Below, one piece after another: positions 16,745-25,363 of a stretch of 64,000 bases of DNA (position 1 is the first letter of the stretch; each line of letters begins with the position of its first letter). The stretch comes from Thermoproteota archaeon (GTDB lineage Archaea > Korarchaeota > Korarchaeia > Korarchaeales > Korarchaeaceae). A program made the translations under genes and the position numbers. The notes beneath the pieces are model-generated. The model worked only from the letters and a program-made list of their open reading frames with translations. It was not told the origin of the DNA and ran no database searches. The stretch covers positions 17,266 through 81,265 of the forward strand of contig JAOZFH010000007.1 of assembly GCA_027491415.1 (NCBI GenBank), written 5' to 3'.

Positions 16745-17083
16745 TCAGGTCGCGGCGCGCGCCTTCCTCCTCACCACGCCGAGCTCCTCCAAGAGCATTA
16801 GGACGTCTATGTCCTCAGAGCTAGGCCTGACCCTTCCGGAGAGGAGCGCCCTCACCCTGTCCATGTCGACCCAAGAGGGCGCCAGCGGAGCCCTCTCCTG
16901 AATCAGCTCGAAACCCACCTTGGAGAAGACAGACTCAGCCACGTCCACCTCTCTCACCATGCCGCCGCTCACCCAGATGACGAGGTCGTGATCCTCCCCA
17001 CACGGCAAGAAGAACCTCCCGTCTGGGTGATCAGGGGGAATCTCGTGGACCCTCCCGCACTTGGGGCACCGGACCCTGCGCAA
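16745..17083 (-). CDS. Small zinc-finger protein, function unknown
   Basis: A 112-residue protein with a compact N-terminal metal site (C6, C9, C28, H32, from CPKCGRVHEIP and LPCGEDHD), a central beta segment DLVIWVSGGMVREVDVAE, and a C-terminal helical part that may be a small winged helix (DIDVLMLLEELGVVRRKA). It is the first gene of the operon ending in the Ras-like GTPase. Start TTG 17083 follows a TATA-like element shared with the divergent NTPase gene. I cannot assign a family. Confidence 0.75.
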   Translation of the reverse strand: MRRVRCPKCGRVHEIPPDHPDGRFFLPCGEDHDLVIWVSGGMVREVDVAESVFSKVGFELIQERAPLAPSWVDMDRVRALLSGRVRPSSEDIDVLMLLEELGVVRRKARAAT

Positions 17084-17121
17084 ACCGACCCCCCCGGGGC
17101 TCTTGGGGATCTCAAGAGGTC

Positions 17122-17132
17122 TACATAATAAC
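17122..17132. promoter_or_regulatory. Shared TATA region for the GTPase operon and the NTPase gene
   Basis: TACATAATAAC lies 24-34 bases before ATG 17156 and, read on the other strand, about 40 bases before TTG 17083. It appears to serve both divergent units. Confidence 0.45.
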
Positions 17133-17155
17133 GTCTCAGGGTTGCGAGTCAGCCG

Positions 17156-17701
17156 ATGAGAGGGGTCGTGGTGGCCGTCGGTTCTGAGAACCCGGTTAAG
17201 GTCGAAGCTGTGAGGAGGGCCTTCACCAGGGCATATGGGTCAGTTGAGGTTGTCCCAGTGGCGGTGAGTTCGGGAGTCCCCCCTCAGCCGGTCAACGATG
17301 AGGGGCCTATGGGGGCCCTCAATAGGGCGCAAGGGAGCCTGCGCGAAGTCTCCAGGGCAGAATTCGGAGTCGGAATAGAGGGTGCGCTGGTCGAACTATA
17401 CGGGCAGACCTTCTGCACGGGCTTCGTGGCGATCGTCCGCAGGGACGGGCTGACTGGGCTCGGCACCAGTGGGTGGTTTCAGTGCCCTGACTACGTCGTC
17501 GAGAAGATGCTCGAGGGCGTCGAGTTGGGGAAGCTGATAGACGAGAGGGTGGGTCGGATCGGAGTAAAGAGGGCCGAGGGGGCAATAGGCATATTCACGA
17601 GGGGGCTCGTCTCACGGACGGACCTCTATGAGCACGGGGTATACATGGCATTAGCTCCTTTCTTGGCCGAGGGCCTGTGGAGCAGATCGAAGGGGCTGTG
17701 A
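17156..17701 (+). CDS. Inosine/xanthosine triphosphatase (DUF84/YjjX family)
   Basis: A house-cleaning nucleotide hydrolase that removes ITP and XTP. The opening VVVAVGSENPVKVEAVRRAF, the strand FGVGIEGALVEL, and the ending block RIGVKRAEGAIGIFTRGLVSR match the YjjX/DUF84 family, and 181 residues is the usual size. The gene starts at an ATG about 25-30 bp from its TATA box, so the message is probably leaderless. It is divergent from the GTPase operon and unrelated to it as far as can be seen. Confidence 0.92.
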   Translation: MRGVVVAVGSENPVKVEAVRRAFTRAYGSVEVVPVAVSSGVPPQPVNDEGPMGALNRAQGSLREVSRAEFGVGIEGALVELYGQTFCTGFVAIVRRDGLTGLGTSGWFQCPDYVVEKMLEGVELGKLIDERVGRIGVKRAEGAIGIFTRGLVSRTDLYEHGVYMALAPFLAEGLWSRSKGL

Positions 17702-17704
17702 GCT

Positions 17705-18217
17705 TCATGGATGGGTCAGCGTCTCACGCGCCCGGAGGTGCCTCAAGGTTGCCCCCCTCCTAACATCCACCTCCAGCTCGATTGACACCTGGTCGGGCCG
17801 GATCAGCAGAAAGTCGACTGTCAGGCCGTCGGCCCCCGAGGCTCCTATCCCCTCCAGGGCGAAATTGTAGACTCCCTGAGACTCATTGACGTAGAGCCTA
17901 CCGTCTAGGGGTCTCATAGTCGATAACCCGAGCCAGCTGAAACTCCCGGTGAGGTTTGTGCGGACGGCCTCAACGAGCGAGCCCTTGTGCGCCCTCACTG
18001 CGATGGTGAGTCGACCGACTCCATCCTCTTCCCCCCTAAGCCGCAGCTCGACGATCTCCTCAGTTTCGTAAGTCAGTCTGACGGCATCGCCCCCGCTGAC
18101 GGGGAGGCGGTCCTCGCTGACCACCGAAGGAAATTCTTCCTTGGTTCTCGTCGAGTATAGGACGGAGACGGCCAATCCCAGTACTAGCAGCAGGTAGGCC
18201 AGCTGGTAGCGATCCAT
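17705..18217 (-). CDS. Membrane-anchored extracytoplasmic protein, function unknown
   Basis: A 170-residue protein with one N-terminal hydrophobic segment (residues 6-21) followed by a predicted beta-rich extracellular domain with a potential N-glycosylation site (NLTGSFSW, and NESQG). No family recognised. TATA element GTTATTAAC (18242-18250) about 28 bases upstream points to a leaderless transcript. It converges with the NTPase gene. Confidence 0.7.
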   Translation of the reverse strand: MDRYQLAYLLLVLGLAVSVLYSTRTKEEFPSVVSEDRLPVSGGDAVRLTYETEEIVELRLRGEEDGVGRLTIAVRAHKGSLVEAVRTNLTGSFSWLGLSTMRPLDGRLYVNESQGVYNFALEGIGASGADGLTVDFLLIRPDQVSIELEVDVRRGATLRHLRARETLTHP

Positions 18218-18312
18218 GCCCGAGCGAACTGACTCCGCTGCGTTATTAACCCAACTTGGGGGGCACCCGGCCTGCTCTCAGCACCCCCCGACCCGTCCGT
18301 TTCAACAAAAGT

Positions 18313-18356
18313 CTTAATTAGGATCGACAGATTGCCCGTGGGGGGCAAAGACCCCT
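18313..18356 (+). promoter_or_regulatory. Promoter and GC-rich hairpin ahead of the first Dpp-type importer
   Basis: CTTAATTAG (18313-18321) is a likely TATA box. GGGGGGCAAAGACCCC (18340-18355) forms a G4/C4 hairpin near the expected transcription start. Similar GCGGGG-N6-CCCC hairpins occur before the first dppB (20350-20367) and before the second binding-protein gene (25639-25653). Confidence 0.4.
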
Positions 18357-18380
18357 AAGACCCCCCGGCGGGGGATAGTA

Positions 18381-20219
18381 ATGGAGACGAAGACCTTAGT
18401 CGGCGTTTTCATCGTCCTCCTGATAGTGGTCGGAGGACTGGCCTACATCGCCGGCAAGAAGGCGGCGCCACCCGCGACGACGGCCCCACCCGCGACGACC
18501 GCTCCGCCAGCGACCACGGCGCCGCCCGAGACCACGCCGCCGCCGATGGAGGTGAAGAACCCGGACAAGCTCATAGTGGCCACCATCGGTGAGCCCGAGA
18601 CCCTCGACCCGGCGTGGGCGTATGACACCGCGAGCGGAGAGGTGATCTTCAACATCTACGAGACCCTCATCTTCTTCGACAGGGATAAGGTGGACCAGTT
18701 CATACCCATAATTGCCGAGCAGGTTCCGTCCGTCGAGAACGGCCTGATCAGGGACAACGGCACGACCATAGTTTTCCCGATCAGGTCGGGCATCAAGTTC
18801 CACTCCGGCAGGGAGCTCACCCCGGAGGACGTCGAGTACTCCCTCGAGCGCGTGCTCGTCATGGACAGGGACGGCGGTCCGTCCTGGATGCTCCTCGACC
18901 CGCTCCTCGGGGTCGAGACCACCAGGGACAGCGATGGCAACCTGATCGTCACTTGGGAACAGATCGACCAGGCCGTCGAGGTCGAGGGCAACAACGTCGT
19001 GCTCCACCTGGCCAAGCCGTACCCGATCACCGTGCTCTTCCAGATCCTGTCCCAGACCTGGAGCAGCATAGTGGACAAGCAGTGCGCCATCGAGCACGGC
19101 GCCTGGCCGGGGACCCCGGAGACCTGGCAGGACTACAACAACCCCGAGGTGCCTCCGCTCCAGGAGGCCGACTGCGGCTCCGGTCCGTTCATGCTCGACA
19201 GGTGGGAGCACGGCAAGCAGGTCGTCCTGAAGAGGTTCGACGACTACTGGAGGGGACCGGCCAACTTCAGCGAGTTCATCATCATGAAGGTCGACGAGTG
19301 GGCCACCAGGAAGCTCATGTTCCTCAAGGGCGACGTTGACATGGCCTACGTGCCCGCGCAGCACATGAAGGAGATCGAGGGCGCCGAGGGCATCAGGGTC
19401 TACAAGAACCTGCCCACGGTGTCCAACGCCGCGGTGTTCTTCACCTTCGAGGTCGATCCGAACAGCCCCTACATAGGCAGCGGCAAGCTCGACGGCAACG
19501 GCATCCCGCCCGACTTCTTCTCCGACATCAACCTCAGGAAGGCGTTCGCCTACTCCTTCGACTTCGACAGGTACATAGAGGAGGCTTGGTTCGGCGAGGC
19601 CGCGAGGACGCCTGGTCCAATCCCGCAGGGCCTGCCTGGCTACGACCCCAACCTGCCGATGTACGAGTTCAACCTGACCAAGGCCGAGGAGTACTTCAAG
19701 AAGGCCTGGGACGGCCAGGTCTGGGAGAAGGGCTTCTACTTCGAGCTGCTCTACAACGTGGGCAACGTCCAGAGGAAGACCGCCGCTGAGATGATCAAGG
19801 AGAATGTGGAGAGCCTCAACCCGAAGTTCAAGATCTACGTAAGGGGCGTCGAGTGGCCCGAATACCTCAAGGCCATGGTCAGGCGCCAGCTGCCGATGTT
19901 CATCATCGGCTGGCTCGCCGACTACCCCGACCCGTACAACTTCGTCTTCCCGTACATGCACTCCTCCGGAACCTTCGCCGCCTGGCAGGGCTACAGCAAC
20001 CCGCACGTTGACGAACTCGTCGAGGAGCTGATCACGACCTCGGACCAGAACAGGAGGATCGAGATCTGCAGGGAACTCACCCAGATCTACTACGAGGAGG
20101 TACCCAGCTTCATCATCTACCAGCCGCTCGGCAGGCACTACGAGAGGACCTGGGTCCACGGCTGGTACTACAACCCGATCTACCCAGGAGTCTACGCCTA
20201 TCCGCTCTGGAAGGGCTGA
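18381..20219 (+). CDS. ABC transporter substrate-binding protein, family 5, N-terminally anchored
   Basis: The peptide/oligosaccharide-binding component of the first Dpp/Opp-type importer. Residues 5-25 are one membrane helix. Residues 29-56 are a Thr/Pro/Ala linker built of repeated PPATTA units, then the SBP_bac_5 domain starts at KLIVATIGEPETLDPAWAYD, a family signature. The C-terminal lobe contains FDFDRYIEEAWFG and the ADYPDPYNFVFPYMHS segment typical of dipeptide binders. The protein would be held outside the cell by its N-terminal helix, the reverse of the second binding protein (25668-28385). It heads the permease/ATPase genes 20395-24734. Confidence 0.93.
   Translation: METKTLVGVFIVLLIVVGGLAYIAGKKAAPPATTAPPATTAPPATTAPPETTPPPMEVKNPDKLIVATIGEPETLDPAWAYDTASGEVIFNIYETLIFFDRDKVDQFIPIIAEQVPSVENGLIRDNGTTIVFPIRSGIKFHSGRELTPEDVEYSLERVLVMDRDGGPSWMLLDPLLGVETTRDSDGNLIVTWEQIDQAVEVEGNNVVLHLAKPYPITVLFQILSQTWSSIVDKQCAIEHGAWPGTPETWQDYNNPEVPPLQEADCGSGPFMLDRWEHGKQVVLKRFDDYWRGPANFSEFIIMKVDEWATRKLMFLKGDVDMAYVPAQHMKEIEGAEGIRVYKNLPTVSNAAVFFTFEVDPNSPYIGSGKLDGNGIPPDFFSDINLRKAFAYSFDFDRYIEEAWFGEAARTPGPIPQGLPGYDPNLPMYEFNLTKAEEYFKKAWDGQVWEKGFYFELLYNVGNVQRKTAAEMIKENVESLNPKFKIYVRGVEWPEYLKAMVRRQLPMFIIGWLADYPDPYNFVFPYMHSSGTFAAWQGYSNPHVDELVEELITTSDQNRRIEICRELTQIYYEEVPSFIIYQPLGRHYERTWVHGWYYNPIYPGVYAYPLWKG
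18468..18521 (+). repeat. 18-bp in-gene tandem repeats coding the Thr/Pro linker
   Basis: Three 18-bp units encode PPATTA; the first two are nearly identical at the DNA level. Same kind of linker as in the second binding-protein gene. Confidence 0.7.
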
Positions 20220-20230
20220 GTCAACCCTTC

Positions 20231-20241
20231 CACCCTCTTTT
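20231..20241 (+). terminator. T-rich terminator after the binding-protein gene
   Basis: CACCCTCTTTTTTG just after the stop is the T-rich kind of signal at which archaeal RNA polymerase ends. A separate promoter follows for the permease genes, consistent with higher expression of the binding protein. Confidence 0.4.
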
Positions 20242-20335
20242 TTGAAGCTTGGTAAAGAATCTCCGAGTTTACCAGACCTCCTGGCGTTCAAGGGACCTTC
20301 CGCCAGCCGGCTGGCCGAAAGCACCTTTTGGGAAC

Positions 20336-20367
20336 ACTTTTTTACCATAGCGGGGAAAGATCCCCGC
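20336..20367 (+). promoter_or_regulatory. Promoter plus hairpin ahead of dppBCDF (first importer)
   Basis: ACTTTTTTACC (20336-20346) is a TATA candidate. It is followed directly by the perfect 7-bp hairpin GCGGGGA-AAGA-TCCCCGC (20350-20367), which would overlap the transcription start region. Confidence 0.45.
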
Positions 20368-20394
20368 CCTCGGAGATCCGTCGGGTGAACCCGA

Positions 20395-21435
20395 ATGGGA
20401 GGTATGAGAACTTACATAATCAGGCGGCTCCTCCTAATAATACCCACGCTGCTCGGCGTTTCAATACTCGTGTTCTCCGTATCAATGGTGTTCTCCCCCG
20501 AGGAGAGGGCCGCGCTGTACGTCGGCGAGGGAGGGTTCAAGGCGGCCGCAAGGATTCAGGCGATAATCAAGAAGTACGGCCTGGACCAGCCAGTCTACGT
20601 TCAGTACTATAACTGGCTGAAGAACGTTCTTCAAGGCAACCTCGGGTGGTCGAAGTCGCTGAACATCCCAGTCGCCAGGGCCTTCACCGAACTCTGGCCC
20701 GCGTCGGTAGAGATAGCGATCTACGCGGCCCCCCTCATAGTAATAACCGGAATCATGCTCGGGAGGATATCGGCCGTCCACAGGGACAGGTGGCCCGACC
20801 ACATCTCGAGGATATTCGCTATAGTTGGTTGGTCCCTCCCCACCTTCTGGTCCGCGATCGTACTTCTCGCCATATTCTACGGGGCGCTGGGATGGTTCCC
20901 GCCGGGGAGATTGAGCCCCGAGGCGCAGAGCATTGTCCACTCTGCAGAGTGGGTGAGCTACACGGGGCTCTACACAATAGACGCCTTACTCAACAGGAAC
21001 CTGTTCGTGTTCGCTGACGCGCTCAGGCACCTCTTCCTCCCCGTCCTCAACCTCGTCATCGTCGGAAACGCCGGCATAATGAGGGTGATGAGGTCCAGCC
21101 TGCTCGAGGAGCTCCACAAGGAGTACGTGATGGCCGCCAGAACCAGGGGGGTGCCCGAGAAGGCGGTGATAAACAAGCACGCTATGAGAAACGCCATGAT
21201 ACCGGTCGTCACGATGGCCGGGGTGCTGGTGGCCGGCTTCCTGACGGGGCTTGTCATCACGGAGACGGTCTTCGAGTTCAAGGGCCTCGGGTACTGGGCC
21301 GCCCACGCCGCCACGCAGCTGGACTTCCCGGCCGTGCTGGCGTTCGCCCTGTTCTCCGGGATAGTGTTCGTTGTCTCTAACCTCTTGGTGGACATACTCT
21401 ACGCTTATCTGGATCCGAGGATAAGGCTGGGGTGA
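20395..21435 (+). CDS. dppB: Dipeptide/oligopeptide ABC transporter permease DppB (first importer)
   Basis: Integral-membrane permease of the first importer. N-terminal IRRLLLIIPTLLGVSILVF is the standard opening of DppB proteins, and the EAA loop reads EYVMAARTRGVPEKAVINKHAMRN. About six transmembrane segments are visible in 346 residues. ATG 20395 has GGTGA seven bases upstream; ATG 20404 is an alternative that would lie directly against GGGAGGT. dppC follows after seven bases. Confidence 0.94.
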   Translation: MGGMRTYIIRRLLLIIPTLLGVSILVFSVSMVFSPEERAALYVGEGGFKAAARIQAIIKKYGLDQPVYVQYYNWLKNVLQGNLGWSKSLNIPVARAFTELWPASVEIAIYAAPLIVITGIMLGRISAVHRDRWPDHISRIFAIVGWSLPTFWSAIVLLAIFYGALGWFPPGRLSPEAQSIVHSAEWVSYTGLYTIDALLNRNLFVFADALRHLFLPVLNLVIVGNAGIMRVMRSSLLEELHKEYVMAARTRGVPEKAVINKHAMRNAMIPVVTMAGVLVAGFLTGLVITETVFEFKGLGYWAAHAATQLDFPAVLAFALFSGIVFVVSNLLVDILYAYLDPRIRLG

Positions 21436-21442
21436 TGTTGAG

Positions 21443-22384
21443 GTGGCAGGGAGTAAGGAGAAGGAGCTCGGCAGGGTGCCTTTGCGAGAGAGGGCGTGGT
21501 TCAAGGAGCTGGTTTTCACCCTCAAGAGAATAAGGGAGAGTCCGCTCTCTCTGGCGGGCCTGACGATCGTCGCTTTCTTCGCGATCATAGCCATATTCGC
21601 GCCGCTGATAGCCCCGCCCCAACCCGGCAGGGATCCATACGTCATGCCCAGGCATGGTTACTTGGCGACTCCAAAGCCTCCGAGCGACGAGTTCCCATTC
21701 GGGACCACCGAGGGCCAGTACGACATGTTCTACGGCTGCATTTGGGGGACTAGGACGGCCTTCAGGGTTGGCCTCCTGGTCGTTGGCGGGGCCCTGGCCA
21801 TAGGGGTGACCCTCGGGGCCCTGTCCGGGTACTTCGGCGGAATCCTGGATGAGATAATCATGAGGATCACCGACATTATGTACGCATTCCCGGGGCTGAT
21901 CCTGGCCATGGCGTTCGTGACGGCCTTTGGGGTCGGCCTGGACAACGTGATCAAGGCGCTCATCCTGGTGGGCTGGCCCACCTACGCTCGACTCACCAGG
22001 GCCGGAGTGCTTCAGGTCAGGCAGGAGGACTACGTCGAGGCGGCTAGGGCGATAGGCGCGTCAAACGCTAGGATACTGCTGAAGCACGTCCTGCCGAACA
22101 GCATCTACCCAGTCGTAATAGTCTCAACCCTCGACATCGGATCCATGGTGCTCACGGCGGCCGCGCTGAGCTTCCTCGGCCTGGGCGCGCCCATAGGCTA
22201 CGCGGACTGGGGCCAGCTCATATCCATGTCCCGAAACTGGATACTGGGAGAGGCTGGCAACCCGTTCGCCTACTGGCACACCTACACGATCCCCGGCATC
22301 TTCATCTTCACGTTCGTCCTAGGCTGGAACCTGCTCGGCGACGCGTTCCGAGACATACTGGATCCGACCCTCAGGAGGAGGTGA
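21443..22384 (+). CDS. dppC: Dipeptide/oligopeptide ABC transporter permease DppC (first importer)
   Basis: Second permease subunit, 313 residues, with the N-terminal TM helix (LAGLTIVAFFAIIAIFAPLIAP region), the extracytoplasmic loop containing HPFGT-like DEFPFGTTEGQYD, and EAA motif EDYVEAARAIGASNARILLKHVLPN. The GTG start has GGGGTGAT upstream. Its end overlaps the Shine-Dalgarno of dppD, giving a continuous dppBCDF operon. Confidence 0.94.
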   Translation: MAGSKEKELGRVPLRERAWFKELVFTLKRIRESPLSLAGLTIVAFFAIIAIFAPLIAPPQPGRDPYVMPRHGYLATPKPPSDEFPFGTTEGQYDMFYGCIWGTRTAFRVGLLVVGGALAIGVTLGALSGYFGGILDEIIMRITDIMYAFPGLILAMAFVTAFGVGLDNVIKALILVGWPTYARLTRAGVLQVRQEDYVEAARAIGASNARILLKHVLPNSIYPVVIVSTLDIGSMVLTAAALSFLGLGAPIGYADWGQLISMSRNWILGEAGNPFAYWHTYTIPGIFIFTFVLGWNLLGDAFRDILDPTLRRR

Positions 22385-22386
22385 GA

Positions 22387-23637
22387 ATGCCCAACCCCGA
22401 TTCCGATCCCGGCGCGCTTGAGGCGGTTGAGGAGAGGCCCGAGGTCAAAGCCTCGGCCCAGGAGAGGAACGTGCTGATGGAGGTCAGGGACCTGAAGGTC
22501 CGATTCTACACCTACGAGGGGGTCGTGAAGGCCATTGACGGCGTCGACTTGGACATCCTGGACGGGGAGACCCTGGGGATCGTCGGCGAGACCGGCAGCG
22601 GGAAGTCCGTCACTACCTACGCTATGATGAACCTCATCCCGCCCCCCGGGAAGATCGTCGCCGGCAGAGTCGTCTACTACATGGATGGGAAACCCCTGGT
22701 CCTCACGGAGATGGATGAGGAGGACCTCAGGAAGCTGAGGGGGGCCGAGATCTCGAGGATCTTTCAAGAGCCGAAGGCCGCCCTGAACCCAGTCTTCAAG
22801 GTCGGTGACCAGGTGGCCGAGGCCATCCTGATACACAGGATGGACGAGATGATCGGGAGGGCGATAGCGACCCTCGAGGAGGAGTCCAAGGCAGGCGGCC
22901 TGAGGGGGGCGCTGGCCAGGGCCAAGCTCGCAGTCATGAGGATGGCCAAGGAAAACCCCAGCGGCCTCGCCCTGAAGCTCCTCCTAAGGGTCCCAATCCT
23001 CAGGAGACTCTACTGGTCTCCGGTGAGCGCAGAGGCCAGGAGGGATGTTGTTAGACTCCTCGGCCTCATGGGGATCCCGGATCCGGACCGGGTTTACGAC
23101 ATGTACCCGCACGAGCTGAGCGGGGGGATGCAGCAGAGGATAGTGATAGCGACAGCCCTCTCCTGCAACCCCAGGATGCTCATAGCCGACGAGCCAACCA
23201 CCAATTTGGATGTCACGGTTGAGGCCCAGATAATTGAGCTCATGAAGGAGCTGAAGAAGCAGTTCGGCTCCACGCTCGTATACATAACCCACGACATGGG
23301 GGTCATAGCGGAGGTCTCCGACAGGGTCGCTGTTATGTACGCCGGCAACATATGCGAGGTCGCCGACGTCTTCACGCTGTTCAAGGAGCCCCTCCACCCC
23401 TACACAAAGGGACTGCTTGAGGCCATTCCGATGCCCGGCAGGGAGCTGAAGGCCATCCCGGGCACCGTCCCCAACCTGATCAACCCGCCGACGGGATGCA
23501 GATTCCATCCCAGGTGCGCCCACGCGATGCCGAAGTGTAAGGAGCACAAGCCGAGGCTCATCGAGGTGAGGCCGGGTCACAAGGTTGCCTGCTTCCTCTA
23601 CCACGATCAAGTGGCCGACGAGGGGGGCGAGGAGTGA
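22387..23637 (+). CDS. dppD: Dipeptide/oligopeptide ABC transporter ATPase DppD (first importer)
   Basis: Nucleotide-binding subunit. Walker A GETGSGKS, signature HELSGGMQQR, Walker B LIADEPTTNLDVT and H-loop THD are intact, and the C-terminal oligopeptide-type extension ends with GCRFHPRCAHAMPKCKEHKP, a cysteine cluster that binds an iron-sulfur centre in this subfamily. At 418 residues it is longer than usual (about 330) because of an insertion of some 85 residues between the Q-loop and the signature. ATG 22387 is chosen: AGGAGGTGAG lies just before it. Confidence 0.94.
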   Translation: MPNPDSDPGALEAVEERPEVKASAQERNVLMEVRDLKVRFYTYEGVVKAIDGVDLDILDGETLGIVGETGSGKSVTTYAMMNLIPPPGKIVAGRVVYYMDGKPLVLTEMDEEDLRKLRGAEISRIFQEPKAALNPVFKVGDQVAEAILIHRMDEMIGRAIATLEEESKAGGLRGALARAKLAVMRMAKENPSGLALKLLLRVPILRRLYWSPVSAEARRDVVRLLGLMGIPDPDRVYDMYPHELSGGMQQRIVIATALSCNPRMLIADEPTTNLDVTVEAQIIELMKELKKQFGSTLVYITHDMGVIAEVSDRVAVMYAGNICEVADVFTLFKEPLHPYTKGLLEAIPMPGRELKAIPGTVPNLINPPTGCRFHPRCAHAMPKCKEHKPRLIEVRPGHKVACFLYHDQVADEGGEE

Positions 23638-24734
23638 TGATCGCGAGGGAATACGCGGAGAGCTGGCTGGAGAAGACTCAGGGTGCCCTGCTCCGAACGA
23701 TGGGACTCAAGAAGCACTTCCCAGTCTTAGGGGGAGTGCTCAAGCGTCCCGTGGCCTGGGTCAGGGCCGTCGACGGCGTGGACATCTGGATTCAGAGGGG
23801 GGAGACGCTCGGGCTGGTGGGCGAGTCGGGCTGCGGAAAGACCACCCTGGGGAGGACCATAATCAGGCTGCTCGATCCGACCGAGGGTCACATATTCTAC
23901 GACCTGCCCGAGGAGACGATAAAGCGTATAATCGAAGCAGAGGAGCGCGGCGACAAGCAGGAGCTGAAGAGGCTGAGGGAACAGTTCGACCTGGCCGCAA
24001 TGAAGGGCAAGAAGCTGAAGGAATATAGGAGAAGAATGCAGATTGTGTTCCAGAACCCGCTCACGGCCCTCAACCCTAGGATGATGGTGAAGGACATCGT
24101 CGCAGAGCCACTCGTCGTCCAGAGAATCGCGAAGGGCGAGGCGGCGATGGAGCGCGTGCTCGAGGCGCTCCAGGCGGTGGGCCTGGGCAGGGAGCACCTC
24201 AGGAGGTACCCCCACGAGTTCAGCGGGGGGCAGAGGCAGAGGATCGCCATCGCCAGGGCGCTGGTCCTAAGGCCGGAGTTCCTCGTCCTCGACGAGCCCA
24301 CCTCAGCGGTTGACGTATCGGTCAGGGCCAGGCTGCTGAAGCTCCTCGGGGAACTCCAGGAGAAGTACGGCCTTACCTACCTGTTCATAAGCCACGACCT
24401 CTCTCAGGTGCAGGTGATCAGCGACAGAGTCGCCGTGATGTACCTCGGCAAGATCGTCGAGCTTGCGGACACGCAGACCATCTTCGAGAAGCCCCTGCAC
24501 CCATACACCCAGGCCCTCTTCTCCGCGAAGCCTGTGCCCGACCCCGTGCTCGCAAGGAAGAAGAAGAGGATCGTGCTGAAGGGCGACGTTCCCAGCCCAG
24601 TGAATCCGCCGTCAGGCTGCAGGTTCCACCCACGCTGCCTCAAGAGGTTCGAGCCCTGCGACAAGGAGGAGCCGCACCTCATTGAGGTCGAGCCGGGCCA
24701 CTGGGTGGCCTGCCACCTCTACCCGCCTGGGTAG
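23637..24734 (+). CDS. dppF: Dipeptide/oligopeptide ABC transporter ATPase DppF (first importer)
   Basis: Second ATPase subunit. Walker A GESGCGKT, signature HEFSGGQRQR, Walker B LVLDEPTSAVDVS, SHDLSQV, and the C-terminal cysteine cluster GCRFHPRCLKRFEPCDKEEP. The ATG overlaps the TGA of dppD (TGATG), indicating coupling. A charged insertion of about 30 residues (IEAEERGDKQELKRLREQ) sits between Walker A and the Q-loop. Confidence 0.95.
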   Translation: MIAREYAESWLEKTQGALLRTMGLKKHFPVLGGVLKRPVAWVRAVDGVDIWIQRGETLGLVGESGCGKTTLGRTIIRLLDPTEGHIFYDLPEETIKRIIEAEERGDKQELKRLREQFDLAAMKGKKLKEYRRRMQIVFQNPLTALNPRMMVKDIVAEPLVVQRIAKGEAAMERVLEALQAVGLGREHLRRYPHEFSGGQRQRIAIARALVLRPEFLVLDEPTSAVDVSVRARLLKLLGELQEKYGLTYLFISHDLSQVQVISDRVAVMYLGKIVELADTQTIFEKPLHPYTQALFSAKPVPDPVLARKKKRIVLKGDVPSPVNPPSGCRFHPRCLKRFEPCDKEEPHLIEVEPGHWVACHLYPPG

Positions 24735-24793
24735 GGGCGGCCCAAATTCTTTATTGACGCGAGAACAACCAGGGGCGTTGAGAGGAGGTTCAG

Positions 24794-25363
24794 ATGCCTC
24801 GGAAGAAGAGAGCCAAGTCTAGACGCTTGATGGCCCTGGCGTTCATAGGGATCATGGCTTTCGGCTCCCTGGCCTACGGGCTCACGCTGTTGACGAGGGA
24901 GAACTACCCAGTCCCCCCCAAGGACGTAACAATCGAGCAGATAAGGTACACGTTCGACTGCCCCGGTAGGGCCATAATCAACAGCGCCATGATGCTCTCG
25001 ACGACCCCCGAGGGCTTCCTGCTTGAGGGCGGGGAGGGCGTGCAGTTCTTGGCCGAGTACAGGTACCCGAGGGTCATGGTCATGATAGCGTTCATGAAGT
25101 TCGACAACAGCACGTCGGCCAGGCGGATAGGGGAGAAGATCGCGGACTACGCCGCCAACTTCACTGCGAACTACACGAGCTGGGAGTGCGACGTCGGGGG
25201 TGACGAGGGCCATGCGAGGTTCGAGTACCCCGGCCTAACTTGGGAGATGTGGTACTCCGGTGACTGGGTCATTGAGCTGATAGTTGGGGAGTCCGGCGGG
25301 ATAGGAAGGCGGATAGCAGACGACGTAAAGGCCTGCATAGCCCAGCTACCTGCTAGGGCCTGA
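24794..25363 (+). CDS. Membrane-anchored extracytoplasmic protein, function unknown
   Basis: A 189-residue protein with a basic N-terminus (PRKKRAKSRR) and one TM helix (residues 12-32), followed by an extracellular domain with two cysteines (FDCPG and WECDV) that could form a disulfide, plus N-glycosylation sequons (NSTS, NFTANYTS). No family recognised. GAGGAGGT precedes the ATG; TTCTTTATTG (24747-24756) is the TATA candidate, so it has its own promoter between the two importer clusters and may be an accessory factor. Confidence 0.75.
   Translation: MPRKKRAKSRRLMALAFIGIMAFGSLAYGLTLLTRENYPVPPKDVTIEQIRYTFDCPGRAIINSAMMLSTTPEGFLLEGGEGVQFLAEYRYPRVMVMIAFMKFDNSTSARRIGEKIADYAANFTANYTSWECDVGGDEGHARFEYPGLTWEMWYSGDWVIELIVGESGGIGRRIADDVKACIAQLPARA

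Noticed and set aside
18396..20348. 650-codon open frame on the minus strand opposite the first binding-protein gene
   Set aside because: It mirrors a well-supported gene in GC-rich DNA; its translation is dominated by Val/Leu/Glu/Asp/Arg bias from the reverse frame and shows no domain.
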